DNA of 64,000 bases from Isoetes taiwanensis (lineage: Eukaryota > Streptophyta > Lycopodiopsida > Isoetales > Isoetaceae): assembly GCA_021234155.1 (NCBI GenBank), contig JAJEKV010000098.1:2630592-2694591 (forward strand), written 5' to 3'. Position numbers and translations under genes: made by a program. Below the pieces are notes generated by a model. The model was not told where the DNA came from and made no database searches. It saw nothing but the letters and a program-made list of their open reading frames with translations. This document shows positions 10,149 through 22,815 of the stretch, piece by piece. The number at the start of each line of letters is the position of its first letter. Positions within the stretch are counted from its first letter, which is position 1.

Positions 10149-11124
10149 CTATGAGAGCAGGAGGCTGATCTCAAGATGAAAACCTTCTTCAACAATAGAA
10201 TCTGCTGCAACAAGGCATGCTTCTTCAAGATTTGGATTATTCTCTGGAAGAAGATCTAAAATTCCTGAGATGCATGCTTCTTCAAGAAGGCAATTTTCTT
10301 CTTTAAGGCTAAGGCCATCCACAAAGTGTGCCAATTCTTCTGGTTTTTTCTTAGTGGGAGCAGCTGGTGCACCATGTGGTTCGCTTGGACATTGCGGAGC
10401 ATAATGACCAAAACCTAAACAATTACTGCATTGGTTCTTGCGCAATGGAGTTCCATCTCAAGCCAAAGGACGTTGATTTTGAGATGCTGGAGATCCTTGG
10501 AAGCGTGTTTGGATCACAAAAGCTTGCTCATGTTTGGCCCGATCTCCCCTTTGCTTATGCATAGTGGCAAGCTCAACTAAATCCTCAACAATTTCATCCC
10601 ATGTTGCAGTCTTGCGAGATGTCATTAAAAGCTCTACAGTGCTACCCCATGTTGCAGGAAGAGAGGTATACAATCTAAGCTTCTTATGTGGATTAGACAG
10701 AGCATAGTCTTTCCCAGCATTCGCCAACAAATCAAACTTCTCTTGAAGCTTGGCAATCCGGATGTCCTGTCCATCAAGCTCAATATGAATCTGCATCAAT
10801 TCAACTTCAAAGCGACTTCCATATCTAGTTTGGAGAAAATCCCAGATATGTTTGCTGCCTTTTTCAAGTTCACCTTGAACAATCTGCAACAAATCCTTTG
10901 ACAAACACAAGGCTATGCAAGCCAAGGCTCCAGAGCAGAAGTGCTTTCTGTTGAGCCAGATCATCTTTCTTACTAATGACTGGCTTTGGCTCACTGCCTT
11001 CAACAATCTCCCAAAGCAATTCAGCCTTGAGGTACAATATCGTCATCATCCTCCATCCATCGAATCCTTTTCCTTCAAATGTTGATGGCTGCAGATGCAA
11101 GATATTTGAACTAGTGTTTGCCAT
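10149..11124 (-). pseudogene. Copia gag with CCHC zinc knuckle
   Basis: Frame 11124-10870 starts MANTSSNILHLQPSTFEGKG and contains the FDGWRMMTILYLK gag start motif. Frame 11006-10458 continues through LYTSLPATWGSTVELLM. Frame 10445-10149 gives the zinc knuckle CSNCLGFGHYAPQC (C-x2-C-x4-H-x4-C). Three frames are needed, so frameshifts are present. It is the first coding region after the PBS, as expected. Confidence 0.9.
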
Positions 11125-11172
11125 CTGAAATAAGCAGGTAGATCTCTTTCTATATGAGTTAATCGAAAGCCT

Positions 11173-11184
11173 GCTCTGATACCA
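11173..11184 (-). promoter_or_regulatory. Primer-binding site for initiator tRNA-Met (copia element)
   Basis: The minus strand reads TGGTATCAGAGC, complementary to the 3' end of plant initiator tRNA-Met. It lies directly next to the LTR terminus TACA. Confidence 0.93.
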
Positions 11185-11470
11185 TGTACATGAAAAGAAG
11201 CATAGATTAAAAATGAAGCATGCAACATATATCTATTGAATATAGAACTGAACTTGAAATACAATGAGCTCCATCAGTTATGGAGCGAATCAAGTCATGA
11301 TCAGAAGCGATCACCGTAAACAGAAATAGCAACTCTAAAATTGTGGCAAACCCTAGGCAATGGTCAACATGAGTGGCATGTCAGGTAGTGGTAATCTCTA
11401 CAGAAATAATCAGAAATAGCAACCCCAAAATTGTGGAAACCCTAGACACTAATCAACATGAGTGACGCGA
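11185..11470 (-). repeat. Copia 5' LTR (outer boundary uncertain), with internal tandem duplication
   Basis: The LTR ends (minus strand) in ...CATGTACA directly before the PBS. Inside it, a ~54-bp unit containing CAGAAATAGCAAC and GTCAACATGAGTG occurs at about 11320-11373 and again, diverged, at 11411-11464. The outer TG end is not certain. Confidence 0.7.
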
Positions 11471-11510
11471 TCAAATTATCTGCGCCCGAATTTGGTTAGA
11501 CTCTCAAGAA

Positions 11511-12815
11511 TGGAAACCTCCCCAATTTTCCCAAATGGAAACCTCCCCAGCTTTCCATGGAAGCTTGGAAGCTTGGGGAGGTTTCCACATAGAAAAATTT
11601 GGGAGGTTTCCACTTTGAATCAGAATTTTTTGAGCGGAGAGATTCCCTCCTCATAAATGCAAAGGATTTAATATCGACGGCAAAATTAGATTGCCCCTTT
11701 CAGATTTCGTACAGGAATTTCTATTTGGAGCTTTTCAAGTTCATTTTCTGTAAGCTGCTCTTGATGCAAAGCTTTGATTCTTGATTTTAAGGACTGAAAA
11801 CTGGAGTAAGCAAATCAGTTTTTGGAGTTTTGCATATTTTGCTCTTTGGACTATTGTTGGAATAGATAGAATGACAAGACGATGGCGGACACCTATTTGC
11901 AGACAAAAAAGGGGCAGATTAGACTATAAAATAGGGATGTCGGCCAGTTTTAGGGACTCAGAAGACTCTGCTCTTCAATCTGATCTCAGCAACCTTTTTT
12001 TTTTTTTTTTGGCTAGCCGCTCCAATTCCGACCTCTGCCGAAATCTGAGCCAGCTCAAGACTTGCATGAATTCCTGTTTTTCCCACCTTGACTGCTGAAT
12101 CCTATATGGAAATTGGATTCTAGGCTCAAGCCCTTGTTTTGATTGCTTCAAAGCATATTTTGAGTCTATAACCATTGTAAAATTGGATGTCAGATTGTGT
12201 TAAAATTGGGTGTAAAATTGTCAGATTTGGTGTAAAATTGTGTTGAGCTGTTATCAGATCTATAAGATCATTTCTAAGTTTTGATCCTTGCTTGTGTTGC
12301 TATGGCTTCCAAGAATTTAGTTTTGTTTATTATACTTGTCCTCCAGTCTTGTGTTGCATTGTTAGAACGAAGCAAGAGATCACAAATTCATACCTAAATT
12401 TGCAAATTTTCGCAGGTTTAACTCTTGAACTAGCAAAAATCTGAAGCCCAGCGGAAGGGGAGGTTTCCATTCCGAAGATTCCAGCACAGGATTTCTGATC
12501 GCAAGGAAAATTGGCAAAGAAGAATCGAAGAATTATATACTTGCTACAAATAGTGTGATGTCTGGTAAGCCTACACAAGGAGATTCTCAACTTTGATATC
12601 AGGAAGCTGGCTCAGTATTATTTCTTCAAAACATGGTTTGCATTAAGATATTGTATTCTCACAAGCTCTTCTTGGCAAAAGAGCTCTCTGTACTACTTCT
12701 TTTTAATAATGAATTTATATAAAATTTTCAAAAATTTCGATAGTGGTTTGAATTGGAATGCGGTTGAATTTGTTTTGCTTTTAGGAACTTTTTTGAGAAA
12801 CCTCCCCAAGGTTAT
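11511..12815. mobile_element. Second hAT-like repeat cluster with GGGGAGGTTTCC motifs
   Basis: Two forward and two reverse copies lie at 11511-11613, one at about 12459 and one near 12801. Downstream of the first cluster an ATGACAAG start (about 11871) matches the start of the BED ORF at 3138, but the following codons do not keep the zinc finger. The span may be a degenerate or non-autonomous copy of the element at 2.7-3.3 kb. Terminal inverted repeats were not identified. Confidence 0.5.
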
Positions 12816-12948
12816 ATTATACATGTTCATGGAATTTTGTGAATAAGACAAGCTGAATAAAAGATAAATAGCACTATCACAAGCGATCATAATTTTTCAT
12901 GGTTTGGAAATTGGACGCGCGCACTAGATCCACCATGCCACGAAGCGT

Positions 12949-13092
12949 CCTTGTTGAACCTACTGGGATTTCGACCATAAGAAAATGGGAGGGACCTTGT
13001 TGAACCTATGGGGCTTCATTCTTGTTGAACCTACTGGGGTTTCGACCATGTAAGAAAATGAGAGGGACCTTGTTGAACCTATGGGGCTTCAT
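12949..13092. repeat. 72-bp tandem duplication
   Basis: Two adjacent copies (12949-13020 and 13021-13092) of a unit beginning CTTGTTGAACCTACTGGG and ending TGGGGCTTCATT, with a few differences. Each unit itself contains CTTGTTGAACCTA twice. Confidence 0.93.
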
Positions 13093-16000
13093 TGAACCAT
13101 AGGAAAATCAAGGTTGACTATAAACATTCTATAATTCAATACCTCTATAATGGCGATATGTCGGTGGATTATGCTTCTTCATGGTCAAGATATCCTCTTT
13201 GACGTAGATGTCTTCCTTATATAATTGAGATCTATGGATGAAGATGTTGCTTGAATTCGCATTCAAAGGGGGCGTGACAGTCCCAAAACGGTCTGTTTGT
13301 GAAAGCTGAAGGAAGAGCATTCTTGGGCGTTATATTTGCCGGAATAAAGGTAGTGAATTCACCAAATTGAATTGGCACCAAATCTCCTTGAAGCATAAGT
13401 TGTTGTTGAGCCAATATGTTCTGCTCTTCAGGGTTTAAGGAGCAGAAAATATTTAAGATTGAGTAAGGAGATAATCCGTCTGATAGATCCAGTGGGGCCA
13501 TTTGGTGCCAGATAGGTAAGGGAACTTAATGGGAAGTAGAAAGGAGAATAAGGATGATTGGAAATCAGGGAATAAGGGAAAGACTAGCGAATGGCAATAG
13601 GAGAGAGAAGGAAAGTGACAGAGATGAAAGATACCTTTCCAGGAAAGTGATAGGACCCAAAAAGCCAAGATCTAAAGATGTAATAGAAGAAACCTTGCTT
13701 GCTTACCCCGATTCGAGAGCCTAGTCATGATATAAACCCTAGTTAGGTTTGTTCAGAACCAGGCACTCACGCTCGCGCTTCCGCCCGCCATCCTTTCCTC
13801 CTTCGCTAATCTCGATCAACCTTGAGGTTTGTTTTTTCACATTTGTTCTAGTGTTGGTGATGTGCAGGTATAGGTTGACAAGCGACAACAGCTTCGACTT
13901 CTCCATTCGTGGGTGTTTTGGGAGCGATTTTTCAGCCTTACATTTGTCCAAGCCCCTTGCCGAAGGCTTATCACTAGGGTTTTTCCTCAAAAACCCAAAA
14001 GGGCGGGTTAATCCTGGTAATAAGCTTTCGGCAGGTACACAAACAAAACATCTATTAGCATTGTATTTTTTGGGGTCCAAGTTGTATAACTGGACATTCC
14101 CTTTATTTTTTATGGGTAGTTTGCATGTGTGCGGCTACCCCACTATCCATCATTGTAGAAAATCTGCTGAGATGAATAACTAACAATTATTCATTTGGAA
14201 ATATTCATCGGAACCTTTTCTTTCACCGAGTCCTTTTGGTTGGCTTATTCAATTTTGTCTAGATATATGCATATGGGTATTTTTTCTAATTTTTTGCTAT
14301 ATATTCGAACATTTTTTATTCTATTGATATTGGATATTTATCTTGAAGTTTTGAATTCACAATTTCTAGCCTATGTAGGGATATATGTCCTATGTTTCTA
14401 AAGTGTGTTTCACATAGTTTGGAGCTTTCCTGGTTAACAGGGTCTCAAACCTATTTAGTTCCATGTTATTCAAGGGTTCTTTGACAAATACTGTAGATAT
14501 ATTTTACAGTTGCCTTTACAGATACATTGTCTAAGGTTACATTCCGCACAACTTGTTTTTGTTCGTTCTATTTTTTAGCTTGCGTTCGGATGCTATTTTG
14601 AAATAGTTATTTCTTGGACCACTTCATTCATCACCTTGCGGATTTATAGTTTGGGGATTTTATGGCATGTCTAAATGGTGAACCCATATGATTTCCAACG
14701 GGTATTTTTGGCTCATATATTTTTGGGACCTTGTGCGAGTTATTTTCTTATTGCATTTGTTTCATTGGCTTGCATTCCTCTTTCTCGTATGTGTGCTTGC
14801 ACTTAAAACACGTTAATTTGTTGTCCTTTTTTGAGGCATTGCTCTGAGATCTGTCATTATGTTGGCGATTGTTCTTCATCATCTAACATTGAAGCTTATC
14901 GAAGTTGCATTCTATGTTCTTGACAGTGGATGACAGTTATGTTGTTAGGTGGTTTTTTCATGTTTTTAGACTCCGCACATCTTTTATTGCTTTTACAACA
15001 CCAATTTTACGTATTTGGGTGATTCCTTACTTACGTTCGCTCCACTTTCTTCTATTTGCAGTCATCTACTCTTTCCATGCATAGCTTTACTTACAATATG
15101 TCACTTTACATACTCATGTTTTTTTCCATTTAATTTCACATGTCCATAATCTCGTTTGCTTTATTATTGCAGACCATCTATACGGCACTAGCTTTACTAC
15201 CGATACATCATTTTACGTAACAGTTCCTACCTCTTCAAAGAGCTGCTCTTCAAGGTCACATAATATACTATCAGAAAGTGGTAAGCATAGAAGATTCACA
15301 CCTTCCAAACTTCGTCTACATAATGGCCGTAGGTCCACAACGCTTTAAAACCTGCTGGAAGGAGAAACAAGCAATCTGATTTTCCAAATGGAATGTGCAG
15401 GTTCAAGTCATACAAGTGTAAAACAATAAGGATCACAATCGCCTAAAACAGTTCTGGCCACACGTCCCTAAGTAAGCTTTAGAATAATAGTGCTTTGGAG
15501 TTGGTAAAGGCATCGCACGACAAAAACTAGATTAATTCTACACTTGCCAGGGATCTATAGTAGTACTCGTTAACACATTTACCCATTAAAAAACGTAGAG
15601 CGATTGTGTCCATTCGCACAAGAGCACATCACATCAGAATTGAGGCAGGCAGATGGGCCCGGAAAGAGGCAGAAAACAAGGTCTGCCAATGTTGTCAGCT
15701 AGGAGTTGTATTCTTCAAAACTCCCAACCGCATGATTATGAGGGGTTGGTTACACCTAGCCAACTACATGTGATGATGAACACGACTTTAGCTTCAAAAC
15801 TCCCAACCGCATATATTTTATATACATGTGATGATGAGGTAGTTGACATGCATTTTATATTCGTGGAGGACTCAATTGTGCCCTTGATCATCGCACTGGC
15901 ATCCTATAAATGTATATTTTATGAGCAAGCTCATTACTGCTAAGATTTTTCCCTCAAAGACCCATTAATCCTGAAGTGTAATAGGCTGGATATTCCTTGT

Positions 16001-16521
16001 TTGTTTGTTTGAGTTCCATAGGCCATCTGGTCTCCGTTGTCGATAAAAGCTAATTCAATTCAATTCTCATCCATGCTCTCCTTTCATTGATCTCTTATCT
16101 AACCCATAGCTCTAGTACCTTTACTAAAAGAACTACTAGCAGTGAACTAGGTATGCTTCCTTCGCAACAACCACTTACCTGATATGCTACTATCACAACC
16201 AAATATGCTTTCTTCATAACTACTAAACTATTTGTCCTTTAACCCAAAATTTTCTCTTTCCCAAAGTAGAGGAACCAAGCTTTTGTTATTTTAGTGTAAT
16301 TTTATTTTGTTATTTGCTTCCCCAGAAAATGAAAGATAGTTGTACAATTATCAACAATGTGAAAAAATAGAGATTTATTGCATGAAGTTAATAATGTGTG
16401 TAATAATATGTGACCTTAACTGCCTAACATTTTATCTCTTTGAGCAGCAGACATCAACCATTATTGGTACCCGATGCCCATTGTTTTTCCCCCTTAACGC
16501 ATAAAAATGGAAAGAGCAGCA
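13093..16521. other. Intergenic region, no supported gene
   Basis: The two longest frames (minus 13232-13501, 89 codons; plus 13749-14183, 144 codons) have no recognisable domain. The second starts in a C-rich CGCTCGCGCTTCCGCCCGCC segment that looks like a 5' UTR or first exon, but I could not extend it. At 15695-15830 a short unit (TTCAAAACTCCCAACCGCAT...ACATGTGATGATGA) is repeated once. The rest is AT-rich and featureless. Confidence 0.45.
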
Positions 16522-19171
16522 CTAGAACTTGAATACGTGTTCCTTCTTGTAACCAAGTTCTTTTAGCAATCCACTGACCTGAAAGAACAAGAATTCATAA
16601 ACAAATGAATGTGCACGAAAGCATAGTAACTAGTATCTGTTGGGAGAATTCATAAAGCAATGAATGTGCATGGAAGCATAATAACTAGTATCTGTTAGGA
16701 GAAATAAATGGCTTGAACCCAAACCTCTCCTTGGGACCTGTCTGGAGCTTTATCACCAGATATATGGTTCATCATTCCAGGAGGTCCACAAACCTGCAAT
16801 AGAATTGCAACAATCTCTGCACTAAGTTACGAGGTTCTGAATTCAATCAGTAAATAGTGACATTAATTGGCACTCCTTTGACACCTTACCAATATCATGC
16901 TATCATCAGAAGGTTCAGGTAACCCTTTCATAATCATGTCTTTTGTGATATAGCCTACTCCGCCATTCCATCTTTTATCAGGTTTATCAACAACATAGTA
17001 AACCTGGGAAAAGCAAGGATCAAATGGCTTAGTTCCATCTTTCCAACTAAGTAAAGGAATGTAATTGACATCCCCACCTTGAAATTTGGGTGACTTTCAG
17101 CCAAGGAATCCAATTTTTGCTTCAGCAATATATCATCCGGAGACACATTTGCATATATCAGCGAGATCTACATGGCAAATAGCTTCAGATAACCTAGCAA
17201 TAAAATAATTATCTCATGCAGTAAATGAGGGCAGACAAAAGTTGATTGTAAACAAATGTTGTAATAACCTGAGTTTTGTCATCAGGGTTCTTTAGCACTT
17301 CATTTATTATTTGAAGCATGGGAGTAATGCCAGTGCCTCCTGCAACCTGACATTATAAAGTCTATTGCGTTACCAGCTTGCCATGGAATCAATTGCACCC
17401 AATCTTACCATTCCAATTCTCTTCAGCATATTCGGGGTGTATGGTAGCTTTGAGATTGGACTGCAATGCGCCAGTATTAGCAGACACAAGTTGACCAACC
17501 AAATAGATGAATGGAAAAACATTACCCCTTGACCTCTAATGTATCACCAGGCTGGAGACTTCCAATATGCGTGCTCATTTTGCCTTCAGGATAAACCTAA
17601 AGGATACTCATAGAATATGATTAATTCAACCGAGAAGTTTTTACTAATTTGATATATACCTTTATCATCAAGTCAAAGTAGCCATGTGTTTCAGGATCTG
17701 ATATTGGGGTGTACCTGGAAATAAAAAAAATAATTAAACTAGAGACACTAGAAGCCGCACCCATGAAAGCATGAGATACCTACGGACGTATGACATAGTT
17801 CGGCTTCCCATCTTTCTTCTTTCCAATAGATGCCCTGTGTTATTAACCAAGGATTCAGATCCCCCCTGGTTATCCCTGAAAATCAAAAGAATCAATCACC
17901 TTGTGACAATGCAGGAAGCAACAGGCAGGCCAATAACAGCATCTTTGTCTATCCCAAACCTGTCAAAGATCAAAGCCAGACTTAGATAACAGGGAAGAAT
18001 GACTGCACAAATGTATGTCTATAATATAATTACATTGTTTTTGCATACAGTCTTCTACAGATATGGTTTTAATACTGCTCTTATGACACTCCCATTTTTG
18101 TAAGCAGTAATTAATAGCTGCTAAAAGAAACAAGATTTGCCCTTCAAATTTTTGAAAGGCCAAGCCCATTTCATGTAGGATAATTGCAGTGTAGTGCACC
18201 AGCATTGCCAAGAATGCATTTTCCATCCCTTGATCAATATTATTCTTTTTGCTATGGCTGACACTTACAACATAACACACCAAAACAATTATGCGTCATT
18301 TTCTAAACATTGCTTGAACCATTAAACTTGAGGCAGGATCCTTTGCGTGATCCCACAAGAAAAATGAAAAGATTGGCATGCATTGTATCTACTGAGGAGA
18401 AGATTGTGGAGATGAAAAGAGACAGGACACCTCAACAATTTTGTATTATGCGTAATTGTCTCTGTCTCCAACAACTTGAACAAGCGCCACTCATTTGGAT
18501 CTAAAGCTGCAGTAAGAAACAAAGCCACTCGTTGTGGGAAGAATCAAGAAAACCAGAGTTTAAATTAAGGTTCAACAAAGCTCCCTATGTGCTTATATTT
18601 TGGCCTTTACAAAATCCAATATCTTAACCCATCTATACAACAAATCGCAGTAGCAAAGAGTTGTCTAAAATCGAGCTATAGGAACAATCAGTTTGCAATC
18701 AACATACCAACTTTTTCGGCATCTGCATATGCTGTCCCGCTTAATTGCTGGAGATGGAAGTGTAAAACATTTAGCAAAGAATACAGAATACAGATAACAA
18801 CTTCAAGAAAGTAATATTAAATGGATCCATCAAAATTTGGCCAAATGTCTTAAAAATGGGCCTTCCAGAGCCATTAGGCTATGATTAATTACAGAATGGA
18901 AAACAAGTCTGAATTTTCACGAACAGATGAACTGCAACGCTACCTGATTTGAACTGGCAGCCCAACATGCCACTGCACCGAAGATGGCTCCAGCACTCGA
19001 TAACAATAACCCATATCGTTTACCATCTGCTCCAGATCTGCCATTGTCATTAGCCGATCCATGAATTGCATCAAATTTGCAACAAGTTGCAGCTCCAGCC
19101 TCAAATGCCCATGAATCACATCTACTTGTTCTGAGGGCAACTGTGCTCCATCTGCGTGCCAGCATAGCCAT
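16522..19171 (-). CDS. CBR2: NADH-cytochrome b5 reductase-like protein, mitochondrial (13 exons)
   Basis: It oxidises NADH through FAD to reduce cytochrome b5 or a similar acceptor, at the mitochondrial membrane by homology. Exons on the minus strand are 19171-18944, 18747-18708, 18506-18431, 17959-17900, 17834-17784, 17714-17660, 17596-17526, 17460-17409, 17346-17269, 17167-17078, 17003-16890, 16793-16725 and 16578-16522. All have GT/AG borders and compatible phases, giving 346 codons plus TAG. Exon 1 encodes an Arg/Ser-rich presequence (MAMLARRWSTVALRTSR) and a hydrophobic stretch (YGLLLSSAGAIFGAVACW), a mitochondrial signal-anchor. The FAD motif RPYTPIS spans the exon 5/6 junction. KGPISKLPYTPNM and AGGTGITPM (NADH loop) follow, then ISLIYANVSPDDILLKQKLD, VCGPPGMM and a GYKKEHVFKF C-terminus, all close to the plant CBR2 family. 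The frame has no break and I see no missing active-site residue, so it is probably functional. Confidence 0.95.
16591..16701. repeat. 55-bp tandem duplication inside the last intron of the reductase gene
   Basis: Units at 16591-16645 and 16646-16701 share GAATTCATAAA, AATGAATGTGCA and ACTAGTATCTGTT with a few differences. They lie between the last two coding exons and do not affect the reading frame. Confidence 0.9.
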
Positions 19172-19630
19172 ATGTTGTCTATGGCAATTCCAGCCGGTAT
19201 TGCAAAATGGAAGACTAGTTCAGTTGCGTTTGAATTACTACTGCTACGGGAATCCAAAACCCTAAGGCCTTGAGGTGACAGGTTTTGGGTCCATGTCAAA
19301 GTGCAGTCTGGTCAAATTAAAAATCGTGGATTTTAAAATGGAAAAACTACAAAATACCCTTACGTTTTTTTATGTTTTTGACAAATTGTGCCACGTACCC
19401 TTGAGTTAAAATAAATTACTGAGATGCCTTTGGTTAACATATATCCCAATGTCTAAATAAATTACAGAGATGCCCTTGGTCGACGTATATTTCGATGTCA
19501 ACTGAGGGGTATGTCGTGAAATTTGTCAAAACATAAAGGTATTTTGTAGTTTTTCCCTTTTAAATTTTATAAGGAAAACTAGCAAATGCCCTTACAAATT
19601 TTATAATAATTATTTTATATATGCCCGATT

Positions 19631-20055
19631 TGTCCTCCCACGGAAACCCTTCCCATTTTTTTCTCCAGGGAAACCCCTCCGGTTTTGGGTTTCCAAGATT
19701 ACTCTTCTTATTTTTCATGGAAAGCCTTCCAAATTTCTAGCCCTTGAAATTAGGAAGGATTTCCCTGAAAAATAGGAAGGGTTTTCGTTTCAGAAAATGG
19801 GAAGGGTTTCCAGGAAAAATGTGAAGGCTTTCCATAAAATTATTTTATTTTTAGAATATGCGCACGTGTGAGCCTTTAAGGATCACACTTATCAACGCGA
19901 GCGCCTTCCATTAAGGCGGCAGGTCCATCAAGTACGCACGTCACCCTAAATTTTAAAATTCAAACTCTTGAGTGGAAACCCTTCCTATTTTCTAATGCCA
20001 TGGAAACCCTTCCTATTTTCCATGCATAAAGGAAAATAGGAATGGTTGCCATATC
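19631..20055. repeat. Cluster of GGAAACCCTTCC motifs in both orientations
   Basis: About ten copies of GGAAACCCTTCC or its complement GGAAGGGTTTCC lie between 19640 and 20050. They are organised like the GGGGAGGTTTCC clusters, but the core is changed. Opposite orientations allow hairpins. It probably marks the subterminal region of a related but distinct hAT-like family. No transposase ORF follows. Confidence 0.7.
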
Positions 20056-22459
20056 TCTGCCAAGCAATTATTGGTAAGAATTCGTCAATTGATGTTTGTT
20101 TATACCGAATCTATTTGTTATCAAAAAGGTGTTGCGATTTTTTTTTCCAACGATGGTGCTACAGTAACTGAACAGCACGTATTGATTGAATGAAATTTGT
20201 GATTACTAGACGGAGGCAGATTACTTTTCGGATGAAAGGAACGGGAGATTCAGAAAAGTGAAGTAAGTAGGAGTTCGAATGTTTCAAACGAGGAAACGTT
20301 TCTTTTTTCCAGAGGTTCCAAAGCTCTGCTAAGCTGGGTCGTTAAAATAGCAGAAGCCCTAAGCTCTGCTATGTTGCCGTGAAGTTCTAAGTTTTGCAAA
20401 AGCTCTAAGCTCTGCTGCATTTGGCTGTGAGTAGAAATAGTCTGAGTTGAGAGATTGAAAATAAAGCTGCTCTATTCTGAATTAGATATTGAAAAGGAAG
20501 TTGTTCTGAGATAGAACAGAGAAAAAAACGGCTCTAAGTCGTTCTCTATCGGCCAGTAATCGCCAATATGGCCAGCAATTTCTTAGTCCAATAGGACCTG
20601 TAGCAGCTGGCGGTGCTTTTGGTTCGTCAAGATGATGGCTTTCATTTGACATTAGCAACCATGCAACATGGCTTGGACACTTTATATTGATTATTGTTGT
20701 TTTCGAAAAAATAAAGAGTAGCTTTTGTTTAGATCAGTGTCATGGAAGTGTTAAATTAAGTGTTGATGATTTGACTGTAAACATAAGTCAAAAAGAATGG
20801 TTAAAAGGATGATATTGTTCAGATGCTATGTTGCGATGGTGATCGCCGCCGCAGTAAAGCCCTTGTAAGGTTTAAAATTTTACGAGGGATGCACTCTACA
20901 CACCTTTGAATCATTTTCCCTCCATGCTTGCATACAACCCAATGGATCCGAATCTTGACGCATTTGAGTGATGTGAGGAGGATGCTTCCACAGATTTACC
21001 TTTACATGATTCAGACGATTTTACTTTTGAAAATATGAGAATGTTGCAAGTTTTGAGGATCAACATGATGAAGATGGTGCAAATGTGAATTATCATGATC
21101 CCTTAAAAGACGATCGTTACATTCAATTCTTTCTTCCTATTAGATCCGAAATGGCTTCTAGCAGATAGCTATGGCCATCCCGCAGCCAAATCGGCTGCTT
21201 GCCTTCCATTTTCGTAACAGAGAAGCGCTCAGGATTTTCGTCAAAGCAAGAATAGGTTTAGGGCACGTTCCCAAAATTCATTACCATTTAATTTTAATGC
21301 ACAATTTTCTATCAATGCACAATTTTCTATCTTTGCAACTTTGTTGCCTTCGTATACGTGCCACTTTTGGCCCTTTTGCACACTTAATTCACCTTAGAGT
21401 ATCATATGAAGCAAATGAGATGGATGCAGCCGAGCAAAGCAAAGCCATATAGAGATTGTTCAGAGTTCAAGAAAGCAGAAAGAAAGGAAAAAGAGGCCAG
21501 ACAGCAAAGTCATCAAAGAGATTATTAAAAGCCCAAACAAGCAAAAAAGAACCAAAGAGAAGCTAGATAGCAAAGCCGATAGAAGAGGTTAATGAAGGCC
21601 CAAGCAAGCAAAAAGTAAGCAAAAAGAGACCAGCAGCATCATCGGTTGTGGCAAGTCCGGAGAAGAAGCATGAAAAAGGTCCCTTTTTTTTTGCTTTGGG
21701 TTTTCCAATGATATTTTGCCAAAACATTTTATAAGCGGTGGTCGTTTCATATCTTTAGTCAATCTATATCCATCAATTTCTTTACAGTCTATCCAGGAAA
21801 CCAAGTCCAGTGTATGAATCATTTTGACAAGACTATGAATTACTCTAAATTCTAAGCATACTGTGAAGACGATCATAAAGATAATTTGGTGCAAAGACCT
21901 ACAAGTATAAATGGACTCTTTAATCCGTATTCAAACTTTACAGCCTTTTTCCTTATTTTGGCTTGCCCCTCTTCACTTCTTTTTAAAAAACATGTTTTGC
22001 TGATAAATATTTGAATAGAATGTTGCCTTTTATCTTTTAAAAATAATAAACTGTGTTGCTTATTCCTAGTTATAGTTTTGCCATCGCTAGTTTTATTGAA
22101 TTCTATTAGTGTATGTTATTTAAAGCCTTGTATCTATTTAGATACCCAATTAATAGGGCAATTGCAATTTGGTCAACCTTCTATTTATAGTTTAGAACCT
22201 TTTATCTATCTATACTTTGATGCACATCTTATACACTAACCCTCCTCTATTGCATAGTATAGTCTCATTCCTACATCACAATATAGCTCTGTCTTTTTGT
22301 TGTATCTTATGATTCATAGACCTACTCAAAGTTTTAAAGGTTCATCGATATTGACATTTTCATTTGGCTTGTATGGCTCAAGGTGCCACACATATTGTAA
22401 TGGCTCAAGGTTCTATACATCTTGTGGTCATCCATGTGGCTCACTCATGATGATTTCTA
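20056..22459. other. Intergenic, trace coding remnant near 20.93-21.17 kb
   Basis: The plus strand at 20925-21165 reads as short broken frames with an acidic, gag-like composition (for example MDPNLDAFE, a stop, then DLPLHDSDDFTFENMR). This could be a decayed mobile-element gene, but I cannot name it. The remainder is AT-rich and without supported features. Confidence 0.35.
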
Positions 22460-22815
22460 AAGCTCGAAATTTCACACACTAGAGTCCGTGAGTTTTCTTA
22501 TTTCATGTAAGTCACAAACTGGAATCATTGGAGGTTCCAAACTTCAGGGACTAGAGTCCATGATAAGTTCCAAATTTCGTGGACTGTAGTCTGTGGTTGT
22601 TCTTCTTTTATATAAGTCACAAACTGAAGTCATTCAATTTTTAAAGTTTTAAACTTCACGAACTAAAGTCCGTGATCGGTTCTTCTTTCATACAAGTCAA
22701 AAATTGGAAATTGGAAATTGGACATTTATAATTAGTGAGTTTCCAAATTAGTGAGGTTCCAAACTTCGTGTCCATGATTTGTTTTTCTTTCGTATCAATT
22801 ACAAACTAAAATCAG
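22460..22815. repeat. Imperfect ~110-bp tandem repeat array
   Basis: Three to four diverged units share AAGTCACAAACTGGAATCATT-like, GTTCCAAACTTC and GGACTAGAGTCCGTGAT-like segments, spaced roughly 100-115 bp apart. It is a degenerating minisatellite. Confidence 0.75.

Larger units (their letters stand above)
6614..11470 (-). mobile_element. Ty1/copia LTR retrotransposon, decayed, interrupted by a retrocopy
   Basis: Read on the minus strand, the order is LTR (about 11470-11185), tRNA-Met PBS (11184-11173), gag with zinc knuckle, integrase, linker, reverse transcriptase and RNase H. Integrase before RT defines Ty1/copia. Frames are broken by several frameshifts and stops, and a 1-kb plus-strand insert (7356-8354) splits RT. 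A matching 3' LTR was not found, so the element is truncated at its 3' end or the LTRs have diverged. Confidence 0.9.

Noticed and set aside
18940-19299. 119-codon minus-strand frame overlapping the first reductase exon
   Set aside because: It is in another frame. The 84-codon frame gives the mitochondrial presequence and joins correctly to the next exon.
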